From Thalassobium sp. (lineage in GTDB: Bacteria; Pseudomonadota; Gammaproteobacteria; Pseudomonadales; Oceanobacteraceae): 64,000 nucleotides of DNA. The position numbers and the translations under genes were made by a program. Numbering within the stretch: the stretch's first letter is position 1; every line of letters starts with the position of its first letter. Positions 1 to 10,141 of the stretch are shown here, piece after piece. The stretch spans positions 1-64,000 of the forward strand of contig NVUW01000006.1 of assembly GCA_002733205.1 (NCBI GenBank). Reading direction: 5' to 3'. The notes beneath the pieces were generated by a model, which was not told the DNA's origin, made no database searches, and was given only the letters and a program-made list of their open reading frames with translations.

Positions 1-1
1 T

Positions 2-793
2 TGCGGCGGTGCCGATTCTGAAGAATACGCAGAGATGCTGGAACTGGTTGAAATGGAACTGCGTGACCTGCTGTCTGAATACGACTTCCCAGGTGACGAT
101 ACGCCAATCATCCCGGGTTCTGCCCTGATGGCCCTGAACGGCGAAGACGACAACGAAATGGGTACTACCGCTGTTAAGAAGCTGGTAGAAACTCTGGATT
201 CTTACATCCCTGAGCCAGAGCGTGCGATCGATGGCGCCTTCCTGATGCCAATCGAAGACGTATTCTCTATCCAGGGTCGTGGTACTGTTGTTACCGGTCG
301 TATCGAACGCGGTATTGTTCGCACTGGTGAAGAGCTGTCCATCATCGGTATCAAAGAGACCATCAAGACGACCTGTACTGGTGTTGAGATGTTCCGTAAG
401 ATTCTGGACGAAGGTCGTGCTGGTGAAAACGTAGGTGTTCTGCTGCGTGGTACCAAGCGTGACGAAGTTGAGCGTGGTCAGGTACTGGCTAAGCCAGGCA
501 CTATCACTCCGCACACCAAGTTCGAATCAGAAGTATACGTACTGGGTAAAGATGAAGGTGGTCGTCACACGCCATTCTTCAAAGGTTACCGTCCACAGTT
601 CTACTTCCGTACCACTGACGTGACTGGCGCTTGTGAGCTGCCAGAAGGCGTTGAGATGGTAATGCCAGGTGACAACGTTAAGCTGACCGTTACTCTGATC
701 GCGCCGATCGCGATGGATGACGGTCTGCGTTTTGCGATCCGTGAAGGCGGTCGTACTGTTGGCGCTGGCGTTGTAGCTAAGATCATCGAATAA
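2..793 (+). CDS. tuf: Elongation factor Tu, C-terminal two thirds (cut by window edge)
   Basis: EF-Tu carries aminoacyl-tRNA to the ribosomal A site as a GTP complex. The reading frame is open from base 2 and gives 263 residues before the stop; the nucleotide-binding P-loop half of domain 1 lies outside the window. Visible parts are the end of domain 1 ([10 protein letters not shown]), domain 2 ([15 protein letters not shown]) and domain 3 ([16 protein letters not shown]), all close to the E. coli protein. It is followed by a terminator and then the S10 operon promoter, the usual str-to-S10 order, so this is most likely the tufA-position copy. Confidence 0.97.
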   Translation, partial: CGGADSEEYAEMLELVEMELRDLLSEYDFPGDDTPIIPGSALMALNGEDDNEMGTTAVKKLVETLDSYIPEPERAIDGAFLMPIEDVFSIQGRGTVVTGRIERGIVRTGEELSIIGIKETIKTTCTGVEMFRKILDEGRAGENVGVLLRGTKRDEVERGQVLAKPGTITPHTKFESEVYVLGKDEGGRHTPFFKGYRPQFYFRTTDVTGACELPEGVEMVMPGDNVKLTVTLIAPIAMDDGLRFAIREGGRTVGAGVVAKIIE

Positions 794-829
794 TCTGAGC
801 TCTGTCTGCAGGCCCTTGGGTCTGCTCTG

Positions 830-857
830 AAAAAGCCCGCTTTCAGCGGGCTTTTTT
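830..857 (+). terminator. Rho-independent terminator after tuf
   Basis: A-tract, GCCCGCT stem, TTC loop, AGCGGGC stem and a run of six T. It separates tuf from the S10 operon. Confidence 0.93.
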
Positions 858-919
858 GTCGGTAATGTTCCGCTGTGGCAGTTGATTGTCCGCTCCGGAA
901 GTTGCTTGCTATTCCGTGG

Positions 920-948
920 TTGACACTTTTTGTACAGCCGCATACAAT
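920..948 (+). promoter_or_regulatory. Sigma-70 promoter of the S10 superoperon
   Basis: A perfect -35 TTGACA (920-925), a 17-bp spacer and -10 TACAAT (943-948). The predicted start near 955 gives a leader of only about 50 nt before rpsJ, holding a 5-bp hairpin at 954-970. No second promoter of this quality was seen further down the superoperon. Confidence 0.85.
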
Positions 949-991
949 TCGCGTCCCCTTAATCCGGGGAAAAGTGAGCTCTTGCACATAA

Positions 992-1318
<327 letters not shown>

Positions 1319-1325
1319 TCCGGCT

Positions 1326-1404
1326 GGGTTTAACCATACACAGTGCTCTGTGTAACGCCCTGATCCATCCCGGATACAGAGGCGGCCATAGTGGGTTAAA
1401 GCCC
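1326..1404 (+). promoter_or_regulatory. Predicted three-way-junction RNA between rpsJ and rplC
   Basis: Three nested helices can be drawn. P1 pairs 1326-1335 (GGGTTTAACC) with 1394-1404 (10 bp, one bulged G at 1401). P2 pairs 1337-1343 (TACACAG) with 1348-1354 around a TGCT loop. P3 pairs 1356-1366 (CGCCCTGATCC) with 1372-1384 (11 bp, bulged A at 1376 and 1380). The element ends 23 nt before the rplC ATG. The pairing is read directly; a role in autogenous control is inference. Confidence 0.5.
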
Positions 1405-1427
1405 CGTACACGAGAGGTAATTAGAAA

Positions 1428-2060
1428 ATGGCAATTGGTATTGTCGGTAAGAAAGCGGGCATGACTCGTATCTTTACCGAAGAAGGTCAATCTGTTGCTG
1501 TTACTGTAGTTCACGTAACACCTAACCGTGTTGCGCAAGTGAAAACCGTTGATACTGACGGCTACAGTGCTCTGCAGGTTACATTTGGTGAGAAGAAAGC
1601 TTCTCGCACTACAAAAGCTGAGGCAGGCCACTTTGCGAAAGCAAACGTACAGGCAGGTCGCGGCGTAATGGAATTCCGCACCGAAGAAGCTCTTGCCAAT
1701 GGCGATGAGCTGACCGTTGCGCAATTCGAAGCTGGTCAGAAAGTTGACGTGACTGGTTCATCTAAAGGTAAAGGCTTCCAGGGTGGCGTTAAGCGCTGGA
1801 ATTTCCGTACTCAGGATGCTACCCACGGTAACTCCCTGTCCCATCGTGCTCCTGGTTCTATCGGTCAGTGTCAGACTCCTGGTCGTGTGTGGAAGGGCAA
1901 GAAGATGGCAGGTCACATGGGTGCTGAACAGGTTACTACTCAGAACCTGGAAGTCGTTCGTGTGGACGCAGAAAACAATCTGCTGCTGATCAAAGGTGCT
2001 GTGCCAGGTGCTACTGGTTCCGATGTGATTGTTAAACCAGCTGTTAAGGCTAAGGGGTAA
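1428..2060 (+). CDS. rplC: 50S ribosomal protein L3
   Basis: L3 binds 23S rRNA near the peptidyl-transferase centre and helps initiate 50S assembly. The 210-residue product starts [16 protein letters not shown] and carries the long-loop segment [20 protein letters not shown], whose second Gln corresponds to the residue methylated by PrmB in E. coli. Shine-Dalgarno GAGAGG lies upstream. Its start is preceded by the structured gap, so its translation could be controlled separately from rpsJ. Confidence 0.97.
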   Translation: MAIGIVGKKAGMTRIFTEEGQSVAVTVVHVTPNRVAQVKTVDTDGYSALQVTFGEKKASRTTKAEAGHFAKANVQAGRGVMEFRTEEALANGDELTVAQFEAGQKVDVTGSSKGKGFQGGVKRWNFRTQDATHGNSLSHRAPGSIGQCQTPGRVWKGKKMAGHMGAEQVTTQNLEVVRVDAENNLLLIKGAVPGATGSDVIVKPAVKAKG

Positions 2061-2063
2061 GCA

Positions 2064-2666
2064 ATGGAACTGAAAACTAACACTGGTACCGCTGTAGCTG
2101 TTTCTGAAGCTGCATTTGGTCGTGAATTTAATGAAGCTCTGGTTCACCAGATCGTTACCGCCTATATGGCCGGTGGCCGTCAGGGTACCAAAGCACAGAA
2201 GTCTCGTTCTGAAGTCAGTGGTGGCGGTGCTAAGCCATGGCGTCAGAAGGGTACTGGTCGTGCCCGTGCGGGTACTTCTAACAGCCCGATCTGGCGTTCA
2301 GGTGGTGTTACATTTGCTGCTAAGCCACGTAACTACGAGCAGAAAGTTAACAAGAAAATGTATCGCGCGGCGATGCAGTCAATCTTGTCTGAGCTGGTTC
2401 GTCAGGACCGTCTGATTGTTGCTGATTCTTTCTCTGTGGAATCCCACAAGACCAAAGAATTTGTTGCCAAGCTGAAAGGCATGGAACTGAGCAATGTCCT
2501 GATCGTTGCCGATGAGATCGACGAGAAGCTGTATCTGGCTGCCCGTAATGTTCCTCATGTTGGTATTACCGAAGCTTCAGCTATCGATCCTGTAAGCCTG
2601 ATCGCTTTTGAAAAGGTACTGGTGACTGTGCCCGCCCTGAAGAAACTCGAGGAGGCATACGCATGA
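2064..2666 (+). CDS. rplD: 50S ribosomal protein L4
   Basis: L4 lines the nascent-peptide tunnel; in E. coli it is also the autogenous repressor of the S10 operon. 200 residues, with the basic tunnel loop ([19 protein letters not shown], about residues 60-80) intact. It starts 3 nt after the rplC stop, so translation is probably coupled. If L4 also regulates this operon, its RNA target cannot be a long S10 leader, which is absent. Confidence 0.97.
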   Translation: MELKTNTGTAVAVSEAAFGREFNEALVHQIVTAYMAGGRQGTKAQKSRSEVSGGGAKPWRQKGTGRARAGTSNSPIWRSGGVTFAAKPRNYEQKVNKKMYRAAMQSILSELVRQDRLIVADSFSVESHKTKEFVAKLKGMELSNVLIVADEIDEKLYLAARNVPHVGITEASAIDPVSLIAFEKVLVTVPALKKLEEAYA

Positions 2667-2959
2667 ACCGTGAACGTATCTATAAGGTACTGGTAGCTCC
2701 GCATATTTCCGAGAAAGCAACCCTGGTTGCTGAGAAACACGGCCAATATGTATTCCGTGTTGCTCCGGATGCCACCAAGCCTGAAATCAAAAAGGCTGTT
2801 GAAGCTTTGTTCGAAGTGAAAGTTGACTCCGTACAAACTGTCAACATCAAAGGTAAAACCAAGCGTACTGCTCGCGGTGTAGGCAAACGTAACAATGTGC
2901 GTAAAGCATATGTTCGCCTGGCTGCTGGTCAGGACATCGACTTCGCAGACGCGGAATAA
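2663..2959 (+). CDS. rplW: 50S ribosomal protein L23
   Basis: L23 surrounds the tunnel exit and docks trigger factor and SRP. 98 residues, starting [20 protein letters not shown], with the conserved basic segment [19 protein letters not shown]. The ATG overlaps the rplD stop (ATGA), a typical coupled junction. Confidence 0.97.
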   Translation: MNRERIYKVLVAPHISEKATLVAEKHGQYVFRVAPDATKPEIKKAVEALFEVKVDSVQTVNIKGKTKRTARGVGKRNNVRKAYVRLAAGQDIDFADAE

Positions 2960-2971
2960 GGGGTTTAAGTC

Positions 2972-3799
2972 ATGGCATTGGTGAAAACTAAACCGACTTC
3001 TCCTGGCCGTCGCCATCTGGTGAAAGTCGTCAACAATGAACTGCATAAAGGCAAGCCTTTCGCAGCTCTGGTTGAGAAGAAGTCAAAAAGTGGTGGTCGT
3101 AATAATAACGGTCGCATTACTACCCGTCACATTGGTGGTGGCCACAAGCAGCATTATCGCCTGGTCGACTTCAAGCGTGACAAGGACGGTGTTCCAGCAG
3201 TTGTTGAACGTCTGGAATACGATCCAAACCGCAGCGCAAACATCGCACTGCTGAAATATGCCGATGGCGAACGTCGCTACATCCTGGCCCCTAAAGGTCT
3301 GAATGCTGGTGATGCGATTGTGTCTGGTGAAGATGCACCAATCAAAGTAGGTAGCGCGATGTCTCTGCGCAACGTACCGGTTGGTAGCGTAATTCACAAC
3401 GTAGAACTGAAGCCTGGTAAAGGCGGTCAGATCGCACGTTCTGCAGGTACTTCTGCTCAGCTGGTAGCGCGTGAAGGTGCTTACTGCACTCTGCGTCTGC
3501 GCTCTGGTGAAATGCGTAAGGTCCTGTCTGATTGTCGTGCCACGATCGGTGAAGTTGGCAACAATGAGCACGCTCTGCGTGAACTGGGTAAGGCTGGTGC
3601 TTCGCGCTGGCGCGGTGTTCGTCCTACCGTTCGCGGTGTGGTAATGAACCCTGTTGATCACCCACACGGTGGTGGTGAAGGTCGTACCTCTGGTGGTCGT
3701 CATCCTGTTACTCCATGGGGCGTTCCAACCAAGGGCTACAAGACTCGTAAGAATAAGCGTACCGATAAACTCATCGTACGTCGTCGTTCTGCGAAATAA
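2972..3799 (+). CDS. rplB: 50S ribosomal protein L2
   Basis: L2 is needed for subunit association and peptidyl-transferase activity. 275 residues, the usual length; the C-terminal signature [20 protein letters not shown] with the conserved functional His is present. RBS AAGGGG precedes the ATG. Confidence 0.97.
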   Translation: MALVKTKPTSPGRRHLVKVVNNELHKGKPFAALVEKKSKSGGRNNNGRITTRHIGGGHKQHYRLVDFKRDKDGVPAVVERLEYDPNRSANIALLKYADGERRYILAPKGLNAGDAIVSGEDAPIKVGSAMSLRNVPVGSVIHNVELKPGKGGQIARSAGTSAQLVAREGAYCTLRLRSGEMRKVLSDCRATIGEVGNNEHALRELGKAGASRWRGVRPTVRGVVMNPVDHPHGGGEGRTSGGRHPVTPWGVPTKGYKTRKNKRTDKLIVRRRSAK

Positions 3800-3816
3800 T
3801 TAGAGAGGATAGAACT

Positions 3817-4092
3817 GTGCCACGTTCATTGAAAAAAGGTCCATTTATTGACCATCACTTGATGAAGAAGGTAGAGGCCGCTCTTGAGAAGAACGACAAA
3901 CGTCCGATCAAGACTTGGTCTCGCCGCTCCACAATCTTTCCAGATTTCGTGGGGCTGACAATCGCTGTTCATAACGGCAAACAACACATGCCAGTTTTCG
4001 TAACTGAAGACATGGTAGGTCATAAACTCGGCGAATTCGCGCTGACCCGTACTTACAAGGGTCATGTGGCGGATAAGAAAGCCAAACGATAA
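3817..4092 (+). CDS. rpsS: 30S ribosomal protein S19
   Basis: S19 binds the 16S 3' domain in the 30S head together with S13. 91 residues beginning [19 protein letters not shown] after the initiator. The start is GTG at 3817, with AGAGAGGA upstream; no in-frame ATG fits the family start. Confidence 0.96.
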   Translation: MPRSLKKGPFIDHHLMKKVEAALEKNDKRPIKTWSRRSTIFPDFVGLTIAVHNGKQHMPVFVTEDMVGHKLGEFALTRTYKGHVADKKAKR

Positions 4093-4105
4093 TAAGGGGT
4101 GAAAT

Positions 4106-4441
4106 ATGTCTGAAGTAGCCGCTGTATTACGTGGTGCTCGCTTATCTGCACAGAAAGCACGTCTGGTTGCGGATCAGATCCGCGGCAAGAAGATTGATGA
4201 AGCTCTGAACATTCTTTCCTTCTCAGGAAAGAAAGGTGCAGACATCATCAAGAAAGTACTGGAATCTGCCATCGCCAACGCTGAGCACAACGACGGTGCC
4301 GACGTAGACGAACTCAAGGTTTCTACCGTGTTCGTTGACGAAGGTATGACAATGAAGCGTATTCGCCCACGTGCGAAAGGTCGTGCCGATCGCATCATGA
4401 AACGCACTTGTCACATCACTGTGAAAGTTTCAGAAAAATAG
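4106..4441 (+). CDS. rplV: 50S ribosomal protein L22
   Basis: L22 forms the tunnel constriction with L4 and is a site of macrolide resistance in other bacteria. 111 residues; the beta-hairpin tip ([20 protein letters not shown]) is conserved. AAGGGG lies before the ATG. Confidence 0.97.
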   Translation: MSEVAAVLRGARLSAQKARLVADQIRGKKIDEALNILSFSGKKGADIIKKVLESAIANAEHNDGADVDELKVSTVFVDEGMTMKRIRPRAKGRADRIMKRTCHITVKVSEK

Positions 4442-4452
4442 GAGTTGGTCAG

Positions 4453-5142
4453 ATGGGTCAGAAAGTTCATCCAACCGGTATCCGTTTAGGTATCACTAAA
4501 GATCATAACTCGATCTGGTATGCCGGTAAGGATAAGTACGCCGACAACCTGCTGACTGACATTGCTGTTCGATCTCTGATCGAAAAGCGCCTGGAAAAGG
4601 CTTCAGTGAGCAAGGTCGTCATCGAGCGTCCAGCGCAAAACGCCAAAGTAACCATCCACACTGCCCGTCCAGGCATCGTGATTGGTAAAAAAGGTGAAGA
4701 CGTAGAAGTTCTGCGTAAAGATCTCAGCGATCTGATGGGTATCCCGGTACACATCAATATCGAAGAAGTTCGTAAACCGGATCTGGATGCCAAGCTGGTA
4801 GCCCAGAGCGTTGCAAGTCAGCTGGAGCGTCGCGTGATGTTCCGTCGCGCTATGAAGCGTGCTGTACAGAATGCAATGCGTGGTGGTGCCGAAGGTATCA
4901 AGATCCAAGTGAGTGGCCGTCTGGGTGGTGCTGAAATCGCTCGTTCCGAGTGGTACCGCGAAGGTCGTGTTCCTCTGCACACATTGCGTGCAGATATCGA
5001 CTACGCAACGTACGAAGCACACACTACCTATGGTGTAATTGGCGTTAAGGTCTGGATCTTCAAAGGTGAGATCCTCGGTGGTATCCAAGAGGTACGCGAC
5101 CGCGCTAAGAGCCAGGGCAAAAAGAAAACCGGTCGTTCGTAA
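4453..5142 (+). CDS. rpsC: 30S ribosomal protein S3
   Basis: S3 is part of the mRNA entry pore and its helicase activity. 229 residues from the ATG at 4453 ([19 protein letters not shown]). This start follows GGAG and is the family start; the upstream in-frame extension overlaps rplV and is rejected. The KH domain GxxG loop is visible as [11 protein letters not shown]. Confidence 0.97.
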   Translation: MGQKVHPTGIRLGITKDHNSIWYAGKDKYADNLLTDIAVRSLIEKRLEKASVSKVVIERPAQNAKVTIHTARPGIVIGKKGEDVEVLRKDLSDLMGIPVHINIEEVRKPDLDAKLVAQSVASQLERRVMFRRAMKRAVQNAMRGGAEGIKIQVSGRLGGAEIARSEWYREGRVPLHTLRADIDYATYEAHTTYGVIGVKVWIFKGEILGGIQEVRDRAKSQGKKKTGRS

Positions 5143-5154
5143 GGGGAATTAGTT

Positions 5155-5568
5155 ATGTTGTTACCAAAACGTACAAAGTTCCGTAAAGTTCAGACCGGCC
5201 GCAATCGCGGTTTGGCGATCCGTGGCTCTAAAGTGAGCTTCGGTGAGTACGCTCTGAAGGCTACTGGACGTGGTCGTCTGACTTCGCGTCAGATTGAGGC
5301 AGCACGTCGTGCGATGACTCGTAAAGTTAAGCGTGGTGGTAAAATCTGGATTCGCGTTTTCCCAGATAAGCCTATTACCGAGAAACCTCTTGAGGTTCGT
5401 ATGGGTAAAGGTAAGGGTAACGTTGAGTACTGGGTTTGTCAGATCCAACCAGGTCGCGTTCTTTACGAAATCGAAGGCGTACCAGAAGAGCTGGCTCGTG
5501 AAGCCTTTGCTCTGGCTGCTGCGAAACTGCCTTTTGAAACCGCATTTGTTAAACGGACGGTGCTGTGA
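5155..5568 (+). CDS. rplP: 50S ribosomal protein L16
   Basis: L16 helps position A-site tRNA. 137 residues, starting [19 protein letters not shown]; the conserved [20 protein letters not shown] segment is present, including the Arg hydroxylated by RoxA in E. coli. AGGGGAA is the ribosome-binding site. Its stop overlaps the rpmC ATG. Confidence 0.97.
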   Translation: MLLPKRTKFRKVQTGRNRGLAIRGSKVSFGEYALKATGRGRLTSRQIEAARRAMTRKVKRGGKIWIRVFPDKPITEKPLEVRMGKGKGNVEYWVCQIQPGRVLYEIEGVPEELAREAFALAAAKLPFETAFVKRTVL

Positions 5569-5759
5569 TGAAAGCAAGTGAACTGAACAATAAATCAGTG
5601 GCTGAGCTGCAATCTCAGCTGGAAGAACTGTTGAGCGATCAATTTAAACTGCGTATGCAGAAAGCGACAGGTCAGCTGGGTCAAACTCATCTGATCGGCC
5701 AGACCCGTCGTGATATTGCTCGCGTAAAAACCGTGCTGGCTAGCAAGGCAGGTGAATAA
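5568..5759 (+). CDS. rpmC: 50S ribosomal protein L29
   Basis: L29 sits beside L23 at the tunnel exit. 63 residues, the same length as E. coli L29. The ATG at 5568, overlapping the rplP stop (TGATG), is preferred to the GTG one codon earlier because it gives the family start MKASEL. Confidence 0.95.
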   Translation: MKASELNNKSVAELQSQLEELLSDQFKLRMQKATGQLGQTHLIGQTRRDIARVKTVLASKAGE

Positions 5760-5761
5760 TC

Positions 5762-6028
5762 ATGACTGAGAACACAAAAACCGTTCGTACCTTGAGTGGT
5801 CGTGTCGTGAGCAACAAGATGGACAAGTCCGTCACTGTTCTGGTTGAACGCTTTGTAAAGCATCCGATCTATAAAAAGTTCGTGAAGCGCTCTACTAAAG
5901 TGATGGCCCACGATGAAAATAACGAGTGCCAGATTGGCGATCTCGTTACAGTAAAAGAGTCACGTCCAATGTCTAAAAACAAGACTTGGGCGCTGGTAAA
6001 TATCGACGAGCGCGCCGCCAAGGTCTAA
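5762..6028 (+). CDS. rpsQ: 30S ribosomal protein S17
   Basis: S17 is a primary 16S 5'-domain binder. 88 residues with the conserved core [19 protein letters not shown] and the end of the OB fold. It starts 2 nt after rpmC. Only 32 nt separate it from rplN, so there is little room for the independent spc promoter known in E. coli. Confidence 0.97.
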   Translation: MTENTKTVRTLSGRVVSNKMDKSVTVLVERFVKHPIYKKFVKRSTKVMAHDENNECQIGDLVTVKESRPMSKNKTWALVNIDERAAKV

Positions 6029-6060
6029 CGACCGGGCGCAGTTAGTTAGGAGCGAGAGGC

Positions 6061-6429
6061 ATGATTCAAACTCAATCAATGCTCGACGTTGCCGACAACA
6101 GCGGCGCGAAGCGCGTACAGTGCATCAAAGTACTGGGCGGTTCTCATCGTCGTTATGCCGGCATCGGTGATTTGATTAAAGTATCCGTGAAGGAAGCAAT
6201 TCCACGCGGTAAAGTGAAAAAAGGTCAGGTAATGAACGCCGTGGTAGTGCGTACCCGTAAAGGTGTACGCCGTCCGGACGGATCTATTATCCGTTTTGAT
6301 GTAAACTCTGCCGTTCTGCTGAATGCTTCATTGGCGCCAATCGGTACCCGTATCTTTGGCCCTGTGACTCGTGAGCTGCGCTCTGAGCAGTTCATGAAAA
6401 TCATTTCCCTGGCACCAGAAGTGCTTTAA
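6061..6429 (+). CDS. rplN: 50S ribosomal protein L14
   Basis: L14 forms inter-subunit bridges with 16S rRNA and binds RsfS. 122 residues with the signature start [36 protein letters not shown]. First gene of the spc block. Confidence 0.97.
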   Translation: MIQTQSMLDVADNSGAKRVQCIKVLGGSHRRYAGIGDLIKVSVKEAIPRGKVKKGQVMNAVVVRTRKGVRRPDGSIIRFDVNSAVLLNASLAPIGTRIFGPVTRELRSEQFMKIISLAPEVL

Positions 6430-6444
6430 GGGAGGGGACACGAT

Positions 6445-6759
6445 ATGTTAAAGATTCGCAAAAATGACGAAGTAGTTGTTATTGCCGGTAAAGATAAAGG
6501 CAAACGTGGCAAAGTGCAGAAAGTTCTGCAGGATGGCCGTGTGCTGGTATCTGGCATTAACGTGGTGAAAAAACACCAGAAACCAAACCCGTACCTGCAG
6601 CAACCAGGCGGCATCGTTGAGAAAGAAACCGGTATTCAGGTTTCCAACGTAGCCATCTGGAACCCGAAAACTGAAAAAGCCGACCGCGTTGGTTTTAAAG
6701 TTGAAGGCGAAAGCAAGGTACGTATCTTCAAATCCACTGGCGATCAAGTCGACGCCTAA
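6445..6759 (+). CDS. rplX: 50S ribosomal protein L24
   Basis: L24 is an assembly initiator at the 23S 5' end. 104 residues with a KOW motif near the N-terminus ([19 protein letters not shown]). GGGAGGGGA precedes the ATG. Confidence 0.97.
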   Translation: MLKIRKNDEVVVIAGKDKGKRGKVQKVLQDGRVLVSGINVVKKHQKPNPYLQQPGGIVEKETGIQVSNVAIWNPKTEKADRVGFKVEGESKVRIFKSTGDQVDA

Positions 6760-6777
6760 TTGGAGTTGGATACTACT

Positions 6778-7317
6778 ATGTCACGTTTACAAGAACTGTA
6801 TAAAAACGAAGTAGTAACCAAGCTGCAAGAAGAGTTTGGTTACAAAAACATCATGGAAGTGCCGAAAGTCACCAAAATCACCCTGAACATGGGTGTTGGT
6901 GAAGCACTGGGCGACAAAAAACTGCTCGACAATGCGGTGGCCGAAATGGAAGCCATCAGCGGTCAGAAAGTTGTTGTCACCAAGGCACGTAAGTCTGTCG
7001 CAGCTTTTAAACTGCGTGAAGGCTGGCCAATTGGCTGTAAAGTTACCCTGCGTCGCGATCGCATGTGGGAATTCATGGACCGTCTGATCGACGTGGCTTT
7101 GCCACGTGTTCGTGACTTCCGTGGTATCAACCCTAAGTCTTTCGATGGTCGTGGTAACTACAGCATGGGTGTGAAGGAACAGATCATCTTCCCGGAAATT
7201 GAATACGATAAAGTAGACAAAGTCCGTGGTATGGATGTGACCATCACAACTACCGCAAAAACCAACGAAGAAGGCCGCGCTCTGCTGAAAGCGCTGCAGT
7301 TCCCGTTCCGTAACTAA
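6778..7317 (+). CDS. rplE: 50S ribosomal protein L5
   Basis: L5 binds 5S rRNA and contacts P-site tRNA. 179 residues from the ATG at 6778 ([20 protein letters not shown]), with TTGGAGTTGG upstream; an in-frame ATG six codons earlier overlaps the end of rplX and is rejected. In E. coli the S8 repressor target covers this start; no convincing copy was recognised in the 18-nt gap. Confidence 0.97.
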   Translation: MSRLQELYKNEVVTKLQEEFGYKNIMEVPKVTKITLNMGVGEALGDKKLLDNAVAEMEAISGQKVVVTKARKSVAAFKLREGWPIGCKVTLRRDRMWEFMDRLIDVALPRVRDFRGINPKSFDGRGNYSMGVKEQIIFPEIEYDKVDKVRGMDVTITTTAKTNEEGRALLKALQFPFRN

Positions 7318-7327
7318 GGAGTTAAGC

Positions 7328-7633
7328 ATGGCTAAGATTAGCATGAAGAATCGTGAACTGAAGCGTGAAGCACTGGTTGCCAAGTTTGCCGCCAAGCGCG
7401 CTGAACTGAAAGCGATCGTAAGCAACGTTAACTCTTCTGACGAAGAGCGTTGGAATGCACAACAAGCTCTGCAGAAACTGCCACGCGATTCATCCGCGAG
7501 TCGTCTGCAGCGTCGTTGTCAAATGACAGGTCGTCCACACGGCGTATACCGTAAATTCAAGCTTTCACGTATTAAGTTGCGCGAAGAAGGCATGAAGGGT
7601 AATGTGCCAGGCCTGAAAAAAGCTAGTTGGTAA
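7328..7633 (+). CDS. rpsN: 30S ribosomal protein S14, zinc-independent form
   Basis: S14 is in the 30S head. 101 residues, the long form without the CxxC pairs that bind zinc in the short form, with [20 protein letters not shown] near the C-terminus. RBS AAGGAG. It is followed by a 60-nt gap with a strong hairpin. Confidence 0.97.
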   Translation: MAKISMKNRELKREALVAKFAAKRAELKAIVSNVNSSDEERWNAQQALQKLPRDSSASRLQRRCQMTGRPHGVYRKFKLSRIKLREEGMKGNVPGLKKASW

Positions 7634-7639
7634 GCAATT

Positions 7640-7667
7640 CCCCCTTTCGGGTAGAACCGAGAGGGGG
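7640..7667 (+). promoter_or_regulatory. Stem-loop between rpsN and rpsH
   Basis: The arm CCCCCTTTCGG (7640-7650) pairs with CCGAGAGGGGG (7657-7667): 11 bp with one G-U pair and a GTAGAA loop. No T-tract follows, so it is not an intrinsic terminator. It could be a processing, stability or regulatory element ahead of rpsH, whose product S8 is the spc-operon repressor in E. coli. Confidence 0.6.
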
Positions 7668-7693
7668 GCGCTGTACAACAGAGGTAACTATTA

Positions 7694-8086
7694 ATGAGTA
7701 TGCAAGATACGTTGGCGGACATGTTTACCCGCATTCGTAATGCCCAGCAAGCTGGTCATAAGAATGTGAGCATGCCGTCTTCAAAAATTAAGAAGTCTGT
7801 AGCCCAGGTTCTCGAAGCTGAAGGTTACATCAACAGTTTTTCTATCGATGAAGCGGTCAAACCGACCATGACCATCGACCTGAAATACTACGAAGGTAAG
7901 CCAGTTATTGAGCGTATCCAGCGCGTTAGCCGCCCTGGTCTGCGTCAGTATCGTGGCACCACAGAACTGCCTAAAGTTGAAGCAGGTCTGGGTGTGGCTA
8001 TCGTATCCACCTCTAAAGGCGTTATGACTGATCGCGCTGCTCGTGCTGCGGGCGTGGGCGGTGAAGTTATTGCGACCGTATTCTAA
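7694..8086 (+). CDS. rpsH: 30S ribosomal protein S8
   Basis: S8 is a primary central-domain binder; in E. coli it represses the spc operon. 130 residues, [20 protein letters not shown] at the start. RBS AGAGG. A hairpin precedes it. Confidence 0.97.
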   Translation: MSMQDTLADMFTRIRNAQQAGHKNVSMPSSKIKKSVAQVLEAEGYINSFSIDEAVKPTMTIDLKYYEGKPVIERIQRVSRPGLRQYRGTTELPKVEAGLGVAIVSTSKGVMTDRAARAAGVGGEVIATVF

Positions 8087-8097
8087 GGGGAATTACG

Positions 8098-8631
8098 ATG
8101 TCTCGCGTAGCAAAAGCTCCTGTACAAATCCCAGCCGGTGTAGAAGTTAAACTGGCTGCAGACAAAATCGCCATCAAAGGCAAGCAAGGCCAGCTTGAGC
8201 TGGATGTACATTCTTCTGTTGAAATTAAACAGGAAGAAAATGTACTGACCTTCGCACCTAAAACTGGCGACAAACAAGCTAACGCTCTGGCCGGTACTTT
8301 CCGCGCCCTGGTAAACAACATGGTTACCGGTGTGAACGTTGGTTTTGAAAAGAAACTGATTCTGCAGGGTGTTGGTTATCGTGCCAAAGCATCCGGCAAG
8401 TCATTAAATTTGACTCTGGGCTTCTCTCACCCAATCGACTATGAACTGCCGGAAGGTATTTCTGTCGAGACGCCAAGCCAGACCGAAGTGGTTATCAAAG
8501 GTATTGATAAGCAGAAAGTAGGTCAGGTTGCTGCTGAGATCCGTGGCTACCGTCCACCAGAACCTTATAAAGGTAAGGGTGTTCGCTATGCTGATGAAAA
8601 TGTGCGTCGTAAAGAAGCCAAGAAAAAGTAA
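8098..8631 (+). CDS. rplF: 50S ribosomal protein L6
   Basis: L6 lies near the GTPase-associated centre. 177 residues with the C-terminal signature [29 protein letters not shown]. Confidence 0.97.
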   Translation: MSRVAKAPVQIPAGVEVKLAADKIAIKGKQGQLELDVHSSVEIKQEENVLTFAPKTGDKQANALAGTFRALVNNMVTGVNVGFEKKLILQGVGYRAKASGKSLNLTLGFSHPIDYELPEGISVETPSQTEVVIKGIDKQKVGQVAAEIRGYRPPEPYKGKGVRYADENVRRKEAKKK

Positions 8632-8641
8632 GGTCTAGGCC

Positions 8642-8992
8642 ATGAATGAGAAGAAAAAAGCTCGTTTGCGCCGTGCCACCAAAACACGGATGAATATCCG
8701 TGAGAAAAGCGCGGTTCGTCTGTGCGTTCATCGTACGCCCAGACACATTTACGCTCAGATCATCTCTGCCAATGGCGCTACCGTCTTGGCGACAGCTTCC
8801 ACCGTTGAAGCGGATCTGCGTAGTGACACTACTGGTAACGTTAATGCAGCGACCAAAGTTGGTCAGTTGATTGCTGAGCGTGCGAAAGCTGCTGGCATCA
8901 CTAAAGTTGCGTTCGATCGTTCTGGTTTTAAATACCATGGTCGTGTGAAAGCTCTGGCTGACGCGGCTCGTGAAAGCGGCCTGGAATTCTAA
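8642..8992 (+). CDS. rplR: 50S ribosomal protein L18
   Basis: L18 binds 5S rRNA with L5. 116 residues ending in the conserved [20 protein letters not shown] segment. The basic N-terminus is typical. Confidence 0.97.
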   Translation: MNEKKKARLRRATKTRMNIREKSAVRLCVHRTPRHIYAQIISANGATVLATASTVEADLRSDTTGNVNAATKVGQLIAERAKAAGITKVAFDRSGFKYHGRVKALADAARESGLEF

Positions 8993-9003
8993 GGGTAAAG
9001 ATC

Positions 9004-9513
9004 ATGGCAAATAATGAACGTGTAGAACGTAACGAAAGTGAACTGCAAGAAAAGCTGGTTCAGGTAAACCGCGTAGCCAAAGTGGTAAAAGGTGGTCGTA
9101 TTTTCGCCTTTACCGCTCTGACCGTGGTAGGCGACGGCAATGGTCGTGTTGGTTTTGGTCGTGGTAAATCCCGTGAAGTGCCTCTGGCAATTCAAAAGGC
9201 GATGGAACAGGCTAAACGCAACATGGTCAATGTCCAGCTGGACGGCAACACTCTGCAGTATCCTATCCGTGCCCGTCACTCTGGTGCACAGATTTACATG
9301 CAGCCGGCCTCTGAAGGTACCGGTATCATCGCCGGCGGTGCAATGCGCGCTGTTCTGGAGATGGTTGGTGTTAAAAACGTATTGGCTAAGTGCTATGGCT
9401 CTACTAACCCGGTAAACGTTGTTCGTGCGACCTTCAATGGTCTGGCACAAATGAAGTCTCCGGAAGAAGTAGCTGCTAAGCGCGGTAAGTCCGTAGAAGA
9501 GATCCTGGGGTAA
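9004..9513 (+). CDS. rpsE: 30S ribosomal protein S5
   Basis: S5 is part of the mRNA entry pore and decoding fidelity network. 169 residues, with [20 protein letters not shown] and the C-terminal ribosomal S5 fold. RBS AAGGGTAA. Confidence 0.97.
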   Translation: MANNERVERNESELQEKLVQVNRVAKVVKGGRIFAFTALTVVGDGNGRVGFGRGKSREVPLAIQKAMEQAKRNMVNVQLDGNTLQYPIRARHSGAQIYMQPASEGTGIIAGGAMRAVLEMVGVKNVLAKCYGSTNPVNVVRATFNGLAQMKSPEEVAAKRGKSVEEILG

Positions 9514-9519
9514 TACGTT

Positions 9520-9705
9520 ATGGCTAAGAAAACCGTAAAAGTGACCCAGACACGGAGCACTATTGGCAAGTTGCCAAAGCACCGTGCGACTATGCAGGGC
9601 CTGGGTCTGCGTCGTATTGGTCATACCGTTGAGCTGGAAGATACTCCATCTGTACGCGGCATGATCAACCAAGTTCAATACATGGTTAAGGTAGAAGGGG
9701 AGTAA
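9520..9705 (+). CDS. rpmD: 50S ribosomal protein L30
   Basis: Small 61-residue L30; conserved [20 protein letters not shown] core. It starts 6 nt after rpsE. Confidence 0.96.
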   Translation: MAKKTVKVTQTRSTIGKLPKHRATMQGLGLRRIGHTVELEDTPSVRGMINQVQYMVKVEGE

Positions 9706-9706
9706 T

Positions 9707-10141
9707 ATGCGTCTCAACGAATTGAGCCCAGCTCCTGGTTCGAAGCCTGCTCCTAAGCGTGTTGGCCGTGGTATCGGTTCTGGTCTGGGTAAGACTGGCG
9801 GCCGTGGCCACAAAGGTCAGAAATCACGCTCAGGCGGTAAAGTGGCTCCGGGCTTTGAAGGCGGTCAGATGCCAATCCACCGTCGTCTGCCAAAATTTGG
9901 CTTTACTTCACGCAAAGCACAGTACGTTGCAGAGATCCGTCTGAACGAACTGGCTCTGGTTGAAGGCGATGTTGTTGATCTGGCAGCTCTGAAAGCCGCT
10001 GACGTAATCGGCGAGAAGATTAAAGAAGCTCGCGTGATTCTGTCCGGCGAAGTCAAGAAGGCTTTGACCATTAAAGGTCTGAAAGTCACTCAAGGCGCAA
10101 AAGCTGCTATTGAAGCAGCTGGTGGAAAGGTCGAAGACTAA
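9707..10141 (+). CDS. rplO: 50S ribosomal protein L15
   Basis: L15 is a late-assembly 50S protein. 144 residues; glycine- and arginine-rich N-terminus ([20 protein letters not shown]). The stop shares one base with the secY ATG (TAATG), so secY translation is probably coupled. Confidence 0.97.
   Translation: MRLNELSPAPGSKPAPKRVGRGIGSGLGKTGGRGHKGQKSRSGGKVAPGFEGGQMPIHRRLPKFGFTSRKAQYVAEIRLNELALVEGDVVDLAALKAADVIGEKIKEARVILSGEVKKALTIKGLKVTQGAKAAIEAAGGKVED

Noticed and set aside
3083..3703. Long minus-strand frames opposite the ribosomal genes (for example opposite rplB)
   Set aside because: Shadow frames caused by biased codon use in highly expressed genes; rich in Thr and Phe runs with no domain.
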